Below, piece by piece: positions 13,309 through 19,915 of a stretch of DNA of 19,915 bases. The notes below the pieces were generated by a model, which did not search any database, was not told the origin of the DNA, and saw nothing but the letters and a program-made list of their open reading frames with translations. How positions within the stretch are numbered: the stretch's first letter is position 1; every line of letters begins with the position of its first letter. Source of the DNA: Gammaproteobacteria bacterium (GTDB lineage: Bacteria; Pseudomonadota; Gammaproteobacteria; Xanthomonadales; Xanthomonadaceae); the NCBI GenBank assembly GCA_026398715.1, contig JAPLSI010000039.1:1-19915 (forward strand), written 5' to 3'. A program made the position numbers and the translations under genes.

Positions 13309-14142
13309 TCAGTCGATGAATCGCGCCTGTCCCGAGATGCGGATCGGGCTGCCTTTTTCTTCCGGGATATCGGCGCGGATCAGGGCGCTGTGCCCGGATT
13401 CCTCACCGTGGATGATCTCGATGCTGCCACCGTGCGGCCACTTGAGGTCGCGCAGCCGGCCACCCAGCGCGGCGGCGGCGGAAGCGGTGGCCGGGTCCTC
13501 GAATTGCGCGGCCGAGGTAAACGGGTTGCGGGTATGGAAGCGACGCAGGTTTTCCGGCCACGCCAGCACGACGGCGGCAAGGCCCGCGGCCGACATCAGC
13601 ATGCGGCAAGCGGCCAGGCCGTAGGCGCGGGCGACGAGCGCCTCGCGATTGGCCAGGCCGATCAGCAGGTAGTCGTCGCCGGCGTTGGCGCGCCCGGCGG
13701 GAATGCGCGGATGCAGGTCCACTTTGCCGAAGTCGAAGATTTCCAGCACCGCCTCGACCAGCGGGCCGGGCGCGGCGCCGCTTTTGGTCGGCGCCGACTG
13801 CAGGCTGGCGGCATAACCTTCGCCCTCGCTGCGGCCTTCGACGAAGATGCGGCCGTCGTTGAGGGTCAGCGCGAACAAGCCGTCGCCTTCGCGCATGGCC
13901 AGCACCGCGCCCAGCGCAATGGTGGCGTCGCCGCGAAAACCCACTTCCGACACCGGGGTGAAGGTGCGCACGCGGAAGCCGCCGGCGACGGGCATGGCGA
14001 AGATGGTCTCCGGCATGCCTGCCTCGGTGGCGAGGCGCTGCATCTGCGCATCGTCCGGATGCACCTGGTCCACATACACGCCCACCGGATTGCCGCCGTT
14101 TTCGCCATCCGAAAACGCCGCCAGCTTCAGTACCTTTGCCAT
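13309..14142 (-). CDS. PhzF family paralogue with altered active-site motifs
   Basis: A 277-residue paralogue of the PhzF protein at 12429-13268, alignable over its length (FSDGENGGNPVGV, FHTRNPF, LKWPHGGSIEI, then IRADIPEEKGSPIRISGQAR). The glutamate E45 in MPETIF is kept. However, FCGHATIALG has become FRGDATIALG, so His is replaced by Asp72, and the DPATGAG turn is DPATASA, losing the conserved glycine. In PhzF the Glu45, His74 and Asp208 residues form the active site, so this copy is either inactive or changed in chemistry. The gene is otherwise open, with AGGGG before the ATG at 14142, so it is not a simple pseudogene. It may bind its paralogue as a heterodimer, since PhzF proteins dimerise; that is inference. 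Confidence 0.9.
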   Translation of the reverse strand: MAKVLKLAAFSDGENGGNPVGVYVDQVHPDDAQMQRLATEAGMPETIFAMPVAGGFRVRTFTPVSEVGFRGDATIALGAVLAMREGDGLFALTLNDGRIFVEGRSEGEGYAASLQSAPTKSGAAPGPLVEAVLEIFDFGKVDLHPRIPAGRANAGDDYLLIGLANREALVARAYGLAACRMLMSAAGLAAVVLAWPENLRRFHTRNPFTSAAQFEDPATASAAAALGGRLRDLKWPHGGSIEIIHGEESGHSALIRADIPEEKGSPIRISGQARFID

Positions 14143-14155
14143 TCAAACGCCCCTG

Positions 14156-16915
14156 TTAACGATTTACTTTTTGCGGCACCGTTTCGTCGAAGCGGAAATA
14201 CGCCACCGGATTGCTGGCGGCCGGAATGCGCAAGGTGACTGCGCGGCAAGTGCCGGCCCAGGCCTTGGCGGGACGCCAGTCGATCGAGTAGTTGTTGCCG
14301 TTTTTCTGCAGGCCCGTTGCCGACGACAGTGCCGTCGGCGCCGCGCTGGTCGGTTCGAGCGTGGCGCAATGGACCTGCTGCGTGTCGATGACGAGCGGAT
14401 TGACCAGGCCCGATACCGAGAACTGCAGCGCAATGGTATTCGTGGTCGGCACATAGACCTGGTTCAGCGCGGGCGCGGCAGCGATCGGCGCCTGGAACCC
14501 GCCGAATACGGCCGCGGTGCACGCGGCCGGCAAATCAACGGCCTGCACGCCATCGGTGCGGTTGTTGGTATCGCCCTGGCTGGCACTGACGCCCAGGCCG
14601 CGCTTGGCGAAGCCGCGCCAGATCTCGCAGGTGTTGGCGCCGCCGGTCAACGCGGTGTCGGCGGCAAGGATGGCATTGCGTCCATCCACGAAACCCGGAC
14701 TGCAGGGCTGCATCTTCATGCCGTCCATCACCAGTTGCATCGCGAGGTTGTTGCCGCCCGTGTTCCAGCCCTGGTAGAGGTTGGGATTGAAGCCGTAGCG
14801 ATTGACGAGGTTCCAGTACACCTCCCACAGCATGCTGTTCCACACATAACCGATGCCGTGCGGCGAGCTGGTGCTGGTGGTGTTGGCGACGGCGAGATAA
14901 TTGGCCGGATTGATCGCCATGTCGGTGCTGTAGGGTGTGTTGCGCAGGCCGGTGCCGGTGATCGGCTGGTAGTACAGGTAACTACCCACGCCGCGTCGTG
15001 TGCTGCCCACATCGGACGGTCGCGCGGTAAAGGTGGACGCGAACCAGTCGCTCCAGCCCTCGCCCATTTGCTCGGCATTGGCCAGGCACGAGGTGTTGTT
15101 GGGGCCACCGGTCAGGCGGTTTGAAATGCCATGGCCGTATTCGTGCACGATGACGCTGGCGTCCAGGTCGGAGTCGCGTTGCGGCGGCGGGCTGCCATTG
15201 GTCTGCGCGGTGGCCGTGGCGGGCAAATGCGGCTTGAGCTTGTTGCCATCGGCCAGGCTGATCATGCCCGACGGAATGGTGATGGTGGCATCGGTGCCGC
15301 CCATGGCAATCGGTTCGCCACTGATGTTGTTGACCATCACCACGGCGATGGCGCTGGCGTCTTGCGCGTTCTTGACCTTGACCGCGAAGGTGCACGAACC
15401 GCGGTCCATCATCGCGATGGCGCCCGCGGGGAAGGCAACCAGCGCCTCGCAACCGTCGCTGGTGACGCCGGTGCCGTCGTTGGCCAGCACCAGGCTTCCT
15501 GCCTTGGGGCCAGTGGCCGAATACAACGGGCCGAAACCCGCTGCCGTGGAAATGTAAGCGCCAACGGCCGAAGCCGGCGCGCTGACGTTGACCACGTTCG
15601 GGAACGGATACAGCCAGCGATACATCTGCATCCTCGGCGCTTCGCCGTCCGGCCCGGTGCTGAAGTTGGCGTTGTCGGTGCCGCTGCCGTCCTGTGCCTC
15701 GGCTCGCACCTGGTCGCCTTCGAAGCCGCCCTTGCCGAAATTGTTCAACTGGAAGTTGCCCGAGACCTCATTGAAACCGTAGCCGTACATGATGTCGTGG
15801 ACGATGTTGTTCCAGTAGAAAAGATTGACGACCGCGGCGTCCTTGTACGCGGCCGGCTCCTGCCCGGCCAGGATCGCCGGTGAAAAAGTGAGCGTGCCGC
15901 CGCCATCGACTTCGCTGTCGGCGTCGACGCTGTTGTTTCCATCGGTGTCGGAATAGGCGCGCACGTTGTTGCCACGCGTCACCGTCGACTCGGGACCGGC
16001 CGCGCCATTGGTGTCGTGCCAGCCGAACGGCGACGCGGCGGGACTGGCCGCGCCGGTGACCGAACGGCGGCCGCCATCGCTGGGGCTCTCGAAGGGATAG
16101 GGATAGACCGTGTACGTGGCGCCGTCGATGTTCGGAAAGGCTGGCGGCGCCTCCGGCGATGCGGCAACCAGCGCGCCCGTGGAATTGAGCATGGCCATCG
16201 CACCCGGGCCGGCGTTCGCGCTGGCGGTTGCGGCGGCGATGGAGCTGTAGGTTTCATGGATGACACGGTCTTTCGCGGCCAGGGGTTCGCCATTCACTGC
16301 ATCAACGAAGACATCCCAGTGATGCGTGCTGGAACTTTCGATCTGCAGCCGCCACGACAGCCGCAACTGGTCGATGTCCTGCGCGTAATACCAGACGAGC
16401 TCGGCTTCGATGGGGCGCAACGCCACACCGCCGGTACTTAGCGTGTGCTTCTGGCGCGTCCCGCCGTGGTTGGCGGTGGCGCGGATGGGCTGCTTGAGCC
16501 TGAGGTCGATGAAGCCCGCCGCCACCTGCGCGGCCTGCACCGGATTGCGGCGCACCGACTGGCCCGCAGTGCGCGCGGCGAGGCGATTGAAGAAGCGGTT
16601 GCCCGGATTGATGACCGACCCGTCGCCAGCGACGTTCACGGTGAATACGGCATTCCACACCGGGATGCCACGCACGTTCTGCTGCAGGTAGACATGGCGC
16701 ATGCCGCGCGCGGTGCCGGGCACATTGGCGCTGATGGTCAGCTCGCGCAGGTCTGCCGCGTCCAGCCCGAGGCTGCGCTGGTTTTTCTGCAGGAAACTGC
16801 GGGCGATGTTTTCAGCATCGCCTGGCGTACCGGCCGACGCGATCGGCATCGATACCAGGCAGGCGAGCAACGCGGCGGCAAGCAGGGTGGGCGTGTTGCG
16901 GGTGACTCGGCGCAC
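14156..16915 (-). CDS. Secreted M36 (fungalysin-type) zinc metalloprotease with PA domain
   Basis: A 919-residue exported protease. Residues 1-28 form a Sec signal peptide ending SMPIASA. An FTP-like propeptide region follows (about 30-240, with MRHVYLQQNVRGIPVWNAVF). The catalytic domain carries HEYGH (591-595) as zinc motif and EGWSDW (619-624) with the presumed third ligand. A PA-type insert (about 480-545, with GCEALVAFPAGAIAMMDRGS) precedes the zinc motif, as in many bacterial M36 proteins. A C-terminal beta-rich segment (about 800-915) ends in PVAYFRFDE. M36 enzymes degrade extracellular protein after removal of the propeptide. The start is GTG at 16915, preceded by AGGA; no ATG fits the signal peptide as well. 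It is the first gene of a four-gene minus-strand run with gaps of 13, 40 and 12 bases. Confidence 0.95.
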   Translation of the reverse strand: MRRVTRNTPTLLAAALLACLVSMPIASAGTPGDAENIARSFLQKNQRSLGLDAADLRELTISANVPGTARGMRHVYLQQNVRGIPVWNAVFTVNVAGDGSVINPGNRFFNRLAARTAGQSVRRNPVQAAQVAAGFIDLRLKQPIRATANHGGTRQKHTLSTGGVALRPIEAELVWYYAQDIDQLRLSWRLQIESSSTHHWDVFVDAVNGEPLAAKDRVIHETYSSIAAATASANAGPGAMAMLNSTGALVAASPEAPPAFPNIDGATYTVYPYPFESPSDGGRRSVTGAASPAASPFGWHDTNGAAGPESTVTRGNNVRAYSDTDGNNSVDADSEVDGGGTLTFSPAILAGQEPAAYKDAAVVNLFYWNNIVHDIMYGYGFNEVSGNFQLNNFGKGGFEGDQVRAEAQDGSGTDNANFSTGPDGEAPRMQMYRWLYPFPNVVNVSAPASAVGAYISTAAGFGPLYSATGPKAGSLVLANDGTGVTSDGCEALVAFPAGAIAMMDRGSCTFAVKVKNAQDASAIAVVMVNNISGEPIAMGGTDATITIPSGMISLADGNKLKPHLPATATAQTNGSPPPQRDSDLDASVIVHEYGHGISNRLTGGPNNTSCLANAEQMGEGWSDWFASTFTARPSDVGSTRRGVGSYLYYQPITGTGLRNTPYSTDMAINPANYLAVANTTSTSSPHGIGYVWNSMLWEVYWNLVNRYGFNPNLYQGWNTGGNNLAMQLVMDGMKMQPCSPGFVDGRNAILAADTALTGGANTCEIWRGFAKRGLGVSASQGDTNNRTDGVQAVDLPAACTAAVFGGFQAPIAAAPALNQVYVPTTNTIALQFSVSGLVNPLVIDTQQVHCATLEPTSAAPTALSSATGLQKNGNNYSIDWRPAKAWAGTCRAVTLRIPAASNPVAYFRFDETVPQKVNR

Positions 16916-16987
16916 GGGTGTCTTCCTGTCGGATCGGGGCCCGGCGGGAACAATCCGCCAGTGCCCGGTTCCGCATGGTAACGCGCC

Positions 16988-17827
16988 TTAGTGCGAGAAC
17001 AGCACCGCCGTGCGCGCGCCCTCCAGGATGCTGCGGGTCGCGCCGCCCAGCACCACTTCACGCCAGCGGGCGTGGCCGTAGCCGCCCATCACCAGCAGGT
17101 CGGCGCCCACGTCCTGCACGTGCCGCAGGATCGCGACGCCGTCGCTGCGGCCTTCACGCGGCAAGGCGACCACGTTCACGGTCAGGCCGTGCCGCGCGAG
17201 GTGGCGGGCGATGTCGGCGCCGGGTTGTTCGCCATGCCGGCCTTCGGCAACTTGCGGGTCGATCATCAGCACGTCTATCTGCGAGCTTGCCGCAAGCAAG
17301 GGCAAGGCTTCATGCACGGCGCGCGCGGCTTCGGCGGTGGGCTTCCAGGCAATGACCGCCCGGCGCGCCGGTGCGCTGACCTTCGCGCCTTGCGGGACGA
17401 TCAGCACGGGGCGACCGGAGTTCATCAGCAGGGTTTTGAAGTTCAGGGCGAAGTGCGGCGAGGCGTCCTGCGGGTCCGGCCCGCCCATCACCGTCAGGTC
17501 GCAATGGCGCGCATGCAGTGCGGTGGTTTCTTCACTCCACAGCAGCATCACTTCGGTGACGCGGACTTCGCTGGTGACGTCTTCTTGGGCCAGCTGCGCG
17601 CGGGTGCGCGCTGCCAGGGCCTCGGCGGCGGCGCGCGCTTCGTCAAGCTGGCGCTGGCTGGCCTCGATGGGCACGTAGCCGAACTCGGTGACCAGGGGCA
17701 TCGGGTGCTCCAGCGTGACCAGGCTGGTGACGTGGGCCTTGTGGGCCCGGGCCAGGACCATGGCGGCATCCAGCGCAGCGCTGTCGCTAGAGCTGCGCAG
17801 CAAGGGAACGAAGATCTCGCGAATCAT
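16988..17827 (-). CDS. Tandem-domain universal stress protein (UspA family)
   Basis: A 279-residue protein with two UspA-like halves. The first (about 1-150) begins IREIFVPLL and ends GRPVLIVP; its nucleotide motif is degenerate (MGGPDPQDAS). The second (about 155-279) contains a motif close to the ATP-binding pattern of the family, MGGYGHARWREVVLGGAT, and ends RTAVLFSH. Such tandem proteins are stress-induced and often oxygen-regulated, but their molecular role is generally unclear. The ATG at 17827 has an excellent AGGAGT site upstream; a longer frame to 17938 covers the promoter and is rejected. An FNR-type box is centred about 62 bases upstream of the start, and TAGAGT lies where a -10 box should be relative to it. 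Confidence 0.92.
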   Translation of the reverse strand: MIREIFVPLLRSSSDSAALDAAMVLARAHKAHVTSLVTLEHPMPLVTEFGYVPIEASQRQLDEARAAAEALAARTRAQLAQEDVTSEVRVTEVMLLWSEETTALHARHCDLTVMGGPDPQDASPHFALNFKTLLMNSGRPVLIVPQGAKVSAPARRAVIAWKPTAEAARAVHEALPLLAASSQIDVLMIDPQVAEGRHGEQPGADIARHLARHGLTVNVVALPREGRSDGVAILRHVQDVGADLLVMGGYGHARWREVVLGGATRSILEGARTAVLFSH

Positions 17828-17882
17828 GGCGGACTCCTGGTGGGGTTTAATCAGAACTCTAGACCCATGGCGCCGGCCTGCA

Positions 17883-17896
17883 TTGATCCGGGTCAA
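17883..17896. promoter_or_regulatory. FNR/Dnr-type binding site
   Basis: TTGATCCGGGTCAA matches TTGAT-N4-ATCAA at nine of ten defined positions. On the minus strand TAGAGT (17861-17856) lies where the -10 box of a class II FNR-activated promoter would be, with the site centred near -41 relative to the predicted start. This points to low-oxygen or nitric-oxide control of the universal stress gene. It also lies 55 bases upstream of the patatin gene. Confidence 0.7.
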
Positions 17897-17950
17897 TCGC
17901 GCCGGCGCGTTAAGGCGCAGTCTGGCGTCCCGTGGCAAACTTCTGGCCCC

Positions 17951-18931
17951 ATGGCCGACCTTACCGCCCGATCCGCCCCCGACCAGCCGTTTCGGATCCT
18001 GTCACTGGCCGGCGGCGGCTACCTGGGCCTGTATACCGCCTGCGTGCTGGCCGAGCTGGAGGAGATGGCCGGCGAACCGCTGGGCCGGCGCTTCGACCTG
18101 ATCGCGGGCACGTCGGTGGGCGGCCTGCTGGCGAATGCGCTGGCCTTCGAGATGCCGATGTGGGACCTGCGCGAATTGTTCCTGCGCCACGGCACCGATA
18201 TTTTTTCCAAGCGCGGCCTGGCCACCGGCACCATCGGCAAATTGCGCGACCTGACCCGATCGGTGATGGGCCCCAAGTACGACGGCAATGCACTGCGGCA
18301 CGCGCTGGTCGAACACCTGGGCCGCGCAACCCTGGGCGAGGCGCTGCACCCGGTGGTGATTCCGGCCACCAACATCACGCTTAGCCAGACCAAGATCTTC
18401 AAGACGCCGCACGGGCCGGGCTCGCGCGGCGATGAAAAGCGCCATGCCGTAAGCGTCGCGATGGCCACCAGCGCGGCGCCGTCGTATTTTCCGTCGGTGC
18501 GCATCGGCCGCTACCTGTATGCCGACGGCGGCATGTTCGCGGTGGCGCCCGACCAGGTGGCGCTGCACGAGGCCGAACACTTCATGGGCATCCCCGCGGC
18601 GCGCATGCACATGCTGTCCATTGGCACCGGCACCGCGCGCTACGCCCCCACCTCGAAAGTAAGCGAACGCGATGGCGCGGTGGACTGGCTGTCGGAAGGC
18701 CGGCTGATACTCACGCTGATCTCGGTGCAGCAACAACACGCGCAGGCAATGGTGGAAGACCGCCTGGGCGATCGCTACCTGCACCTGGACGGTGACTGGC
18801 CGCGCGAGGCGGCGTTGGGCATCGATGTGGCGACGCCGCAGGCGGTGGCGGTGCTGGGGAAAATGGCGAAAGACACCATGCGCCGGGTGGACAAGGCGCG
18901 GCTGGCGCGGGATTTCCTGTCGCCGCGTTGA
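17951..18931 (+). CDS. Patatin-like phospholipase, CapV-like
   Basis: A 326-residue soluble patatin-fold lipase. It has the oxyanion-hole loop GGGYLG (21-26), the nucleophile elbow GTSVGG with S55, and the catalytic dyad aspartate in DGG (D192), so it should be an active acyl hydrolase on phospholipids. The overall pattern (FRILSLAGGGYLGLYTACVL, RFDLIAGTSVGG, FLRHGTDIF) resembles the CapV group, whose best-studied members are cyclic-dinucleotide-activated membrane-degrading effectors of CBASS anti-phage systems. No cyclase (CD-NTase) or Cap2/Cap3 gene lies in the window, so a CBASS role is unproven and housekeeping lipid turnover is equally possible. The ATG at 17951 gives the natural N-terminus. 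The gene ends 10 bases before a convergent gene. Confidence 0.88.
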   Translation: MADLTARSAPDQPFRILSLAGGGYLGLYTACVLAELEEMAGEPLGRRFDLIAGTSVGGLLANALAFEMPMWDLRELFLRHGTDIFSKRGLATGTIGKLRDLTRSVMGPKYDGNALRHALVEHLGRATLGEALHPVVIPATNITLSQTKIFKTPHGPGSRGDEKRHAVSVAMATSAAPSYFPSVRIGRYLYADGGMFAVAPDQVALHEAEHFMGIPAARMHMLSIGTGTARYAPTSKVSERDGAVDWLSEGRLILTLISVQQQHAQAMVEDRLGDRYLHLDGDWPREAALGIDVATPQAVAVLGKMAKDTMRRVDKARLARDFLSPR

Positions 18932-18941
18932 GGCGCGGCGC

Positions 18942-19523
18942 TTAGTAATCGTTGGCCGGCGCGGAGTGGTTCTTGAGGATGAGTGCGGCCAGCCAGGGCT
19001 CGCCTTTTTCCATGATTTCCAGCGGGGTCAGTTCCCAGTTGGTAAGCACGATGGCTTCGGACAGGCTGAACTCCAGTTGCCCCTTGGTGAAGCGACGCTC
19101 GCCGGCGATGATCGCCTCGAGCACGGCCTGGCCGGGGATCGGCGCTTCCATCTCGGCTTCCTTCGCCGCCAGCGCCGCGTTGGGATCGGTGCCGCCGCGA
19201 CTGGCCAGCCATTCGATCCGGCGCAGCGCGATGTGCTGCGGCTCGCCGTTCTTCTCGCCCTCGTAATTGGGCGTGGCGGCGGTCAGCGTCTTGTGCAGCG
19301 TGTTGAGCTGGCCGAACACGCGCATGCGCGCGAGGTTGGCGGCGTCACGCGTGTGCTCGGCGTCCTCGATGTCCTGGCGCAACCGATCGATCTTGGAGGC
19401 CTGCGCCTCGAGCGCCTTGGCGATGGCGTCGATGCGCGCCAACCAGTCCTCGCGCGCTGCCAGCGCCGGGGCGATGACGACGCGGGAACGGAAATCGGCG
19501 AGCAGGCTACGAGGATCTTTCAT
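18942..19523 (-). CDS. Coiled-coil protein of unknown function
   Basis: A 193-residue soluble protein that I do not recognise. Residues about 24-85 form a strongly predicted coiled coil (AREDWLARIDAIAKALEAQA, KIDRLRQDIEDAEHTRDAAN). The rest contains MEAPIPGQAVLEAIIAGERR and FTKGQLEFSLSEAIVLTNWE, followed by LTPLEIMEKGEPWLAALILK. There is no signal peptide or membrane segment. The ATG at 19523 is preferred because a longer frame runs into a repeat element; an AGGG lies very close to the ATG, so the ribosome binding site is poor. It is convergent with the patatin gene, and no functional link with it can be shown. Confidence 0.75.
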   Translation of the reverse strand: MKDPRSLLADFRSRVVIAPALAAREDWLARIDAIAKALEAQASKIDRLRQDIEDAEHTRDAANLARMRVFGQLNTLHKTLTAATPNYEGEKNGEPQHIALRRIEWLASRGGTDPNAALAAKEAEMEAPIPGQAVLEAIIAGERRFTKGQLEFSLSEAIVLTNWELTPLEIMEKGEPWLAALILKNHSAPANDY

Positions 19524-19563
19524 GCCCTGATTATGGCTTATTTGCAGACGTCCTCCATAGCCA

Positions 19564-19696
19564 ACGCTTGCTGGCGCCGGGGGGCGGGTCCGCCCTGGTC
19601 GACTCGGCGTAGCCGCTCCTGCGGACTCAGAGTCGACCGGCCGGCCATCCATGGCCGACCTCCTGTGCGAACCCGCCCCCCGTCACCAGCAAGCGT
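19564..19696. repeat. Long dyad repeat element (REP/BIME-like)
   Basis: The ends (19564-19589 and 19671-19696) are inverted repeats matching at 24 of 26 bases. Inside are a perfect inverted pair GGTCGACTC (19597-19605) / GAGTCGACC (19630-19638) and a central CCGC-TCCT-GCGG. The whole can fold into a nested cruciform or RNA hairpin. It sits between genes and carries no ORF. Interspersed elements of this shape are common in xanthomonad genomes, but I cannot assign a named family. Confidence 0.8.
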
Positions 19697-19886
19697 GGGT
19701 ACGACTTCATCAACCGGATGGAAAAGCTCGGATCAAGATCGGTTTGTGTCCAAATCAAGAATGATTGTGCAGGCCATCACAGTTTGTTGGGGTGCGCTCC
19801 ATTCAAGCCGGCGGCATCTTCATCGGATGCCGGGCTGCACTCGAGTCGTTCGTGCCGAATTCGCGCGCGATGCTGAAGGGCGACGA

Positions 19887-19915
19887 GGGGCGGGTTCGCA
19901 CAGGAGGTTGGCCAT
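19887..19915. repeat. Inverted second copy of the repeat element, cut by the window edge
   Basis: The last 29 bases are the reverse complement of 19651-19679 with one mismatch, so another copy of the element in opposite orientation begins here and continues outside. The 190 bases between the two elements (19697-19886) hold no convincing gene; one open frame (encoding FIGCRAALESFVPNSRAML) runs off the end and cannot be judged. Confidence 0.75.

Noticed and set aside
12429..14142. A phenazine biosynthesis cluster
   Set aside because: Two PhzF-family genes are present but no phzA-E or phzG homologues; PhzF folds are widespread with other or unknown functions.
13138..15124. Long plus-strand frames opposite the PhzF paralogue and the M36 protease
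   Set aside because: They mirror the codon periodicity of the real minus-strand genes and show no domain.
16991..17938. 5' extension of the patatin frame through the universal stress gene (646 codons)
   Set aside because: The added part is antisense to a UspA protein; the patatin fold begins right after the ATG at 17951.
17951..19523. A complete CBASS operon
   Set aside because: Only a CapV-like lipase is present; the neighbouring frames do not show CD-NTase, E1/E2 or JAB motifs.
1..19915. tRNA, rRNA, CRISPR arrays or insertion-sequence transposases
   Set aside because: No cloverleaf, rRNA segment, regularly spaced repeat or transposase motif was seen on reading both strands by eye; the only repeats are those listed.

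Overview
The window is a GC-rich (roughly two-thirds G+C in the core genes) chromosomal segment of a Gram-negative bacterium. A LolD/MacB-type ABC ATPase, an M36 fungalysin-type secreted protease, a TolB/TPR serine/threonine kinase, a YqhA-family membrane protein and a universal stress protein with an FNR-type box together fit a gammaproteobacterium of the Xanthomonadales (Lysobacter/Luteimonas-like). That placement is an inference; there is no rRNA or other marker gene here.

Region 1 (1-5320) is accessory in character. After the 3' end of an ABC transporter ATPase come three complete type II toxin-antitoxin modules in about 5 kb: brnTA (+), vapBC (+) and higBA (-). They are interleaved with a large membrane Ser/Thr kinase (-) and a truncated S41 peptidase relic (-). 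The toxin-antitoxin promoters are readable: brnT and higB have good -35/-10 boxes placing transcription starts at or next to the start codon (leaderless), with dyads over the promoter. vapB has a perfect 10-bp inverted repeat running into its ATG. The 3' end of the kinase gene and its upstream bipartite motif recur, almost joined, at 364-444, so a second kinase copy seems to have been lost. Behind higA, on the minus strand, lies a run of hairpins ending in an intrinsic terminator; two loops carry AAGGA, a possible CsrA/RsmA-binding RNA.

Region 2 (5460-9030) is a tightly coupled signalling operon: REC-GGDEF diguanylate cyclase, GAF-GAF hybrid-free histidine kinase, and a stand-alone REC protein. 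Stops and starts overlap. The kinase could phosphorylate both receivers, one output being cyclic-di-GMP.

Region 3 (9031-11266) holds a small exported or lipoprotein-like protein and a rearranged, frameshifted M43-type metalloprotease gene (both -), then a yqhA-like gene (+).

Region 4 (11289-16915, all -) is a likely four-gene operon: M36 metalloprotease, two PhzF-family proteins in tandem, and an AlkC-like DNA glycosylase. The first-transcribed PhzF copy has lost two conserved active-site elements that its neighbour keeps.

Region 5 (16988-19915) has a tandem UspA protein (-) behind an FNR/Dnr-type box, a CapV-like patatin phospholipase (+), an unidentified coiled-coil protein (-), and a long dyad repeat element with an inverted second copy starting at the window edge. 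Many genes in the window share an AGGGG-type ribosome binding site.
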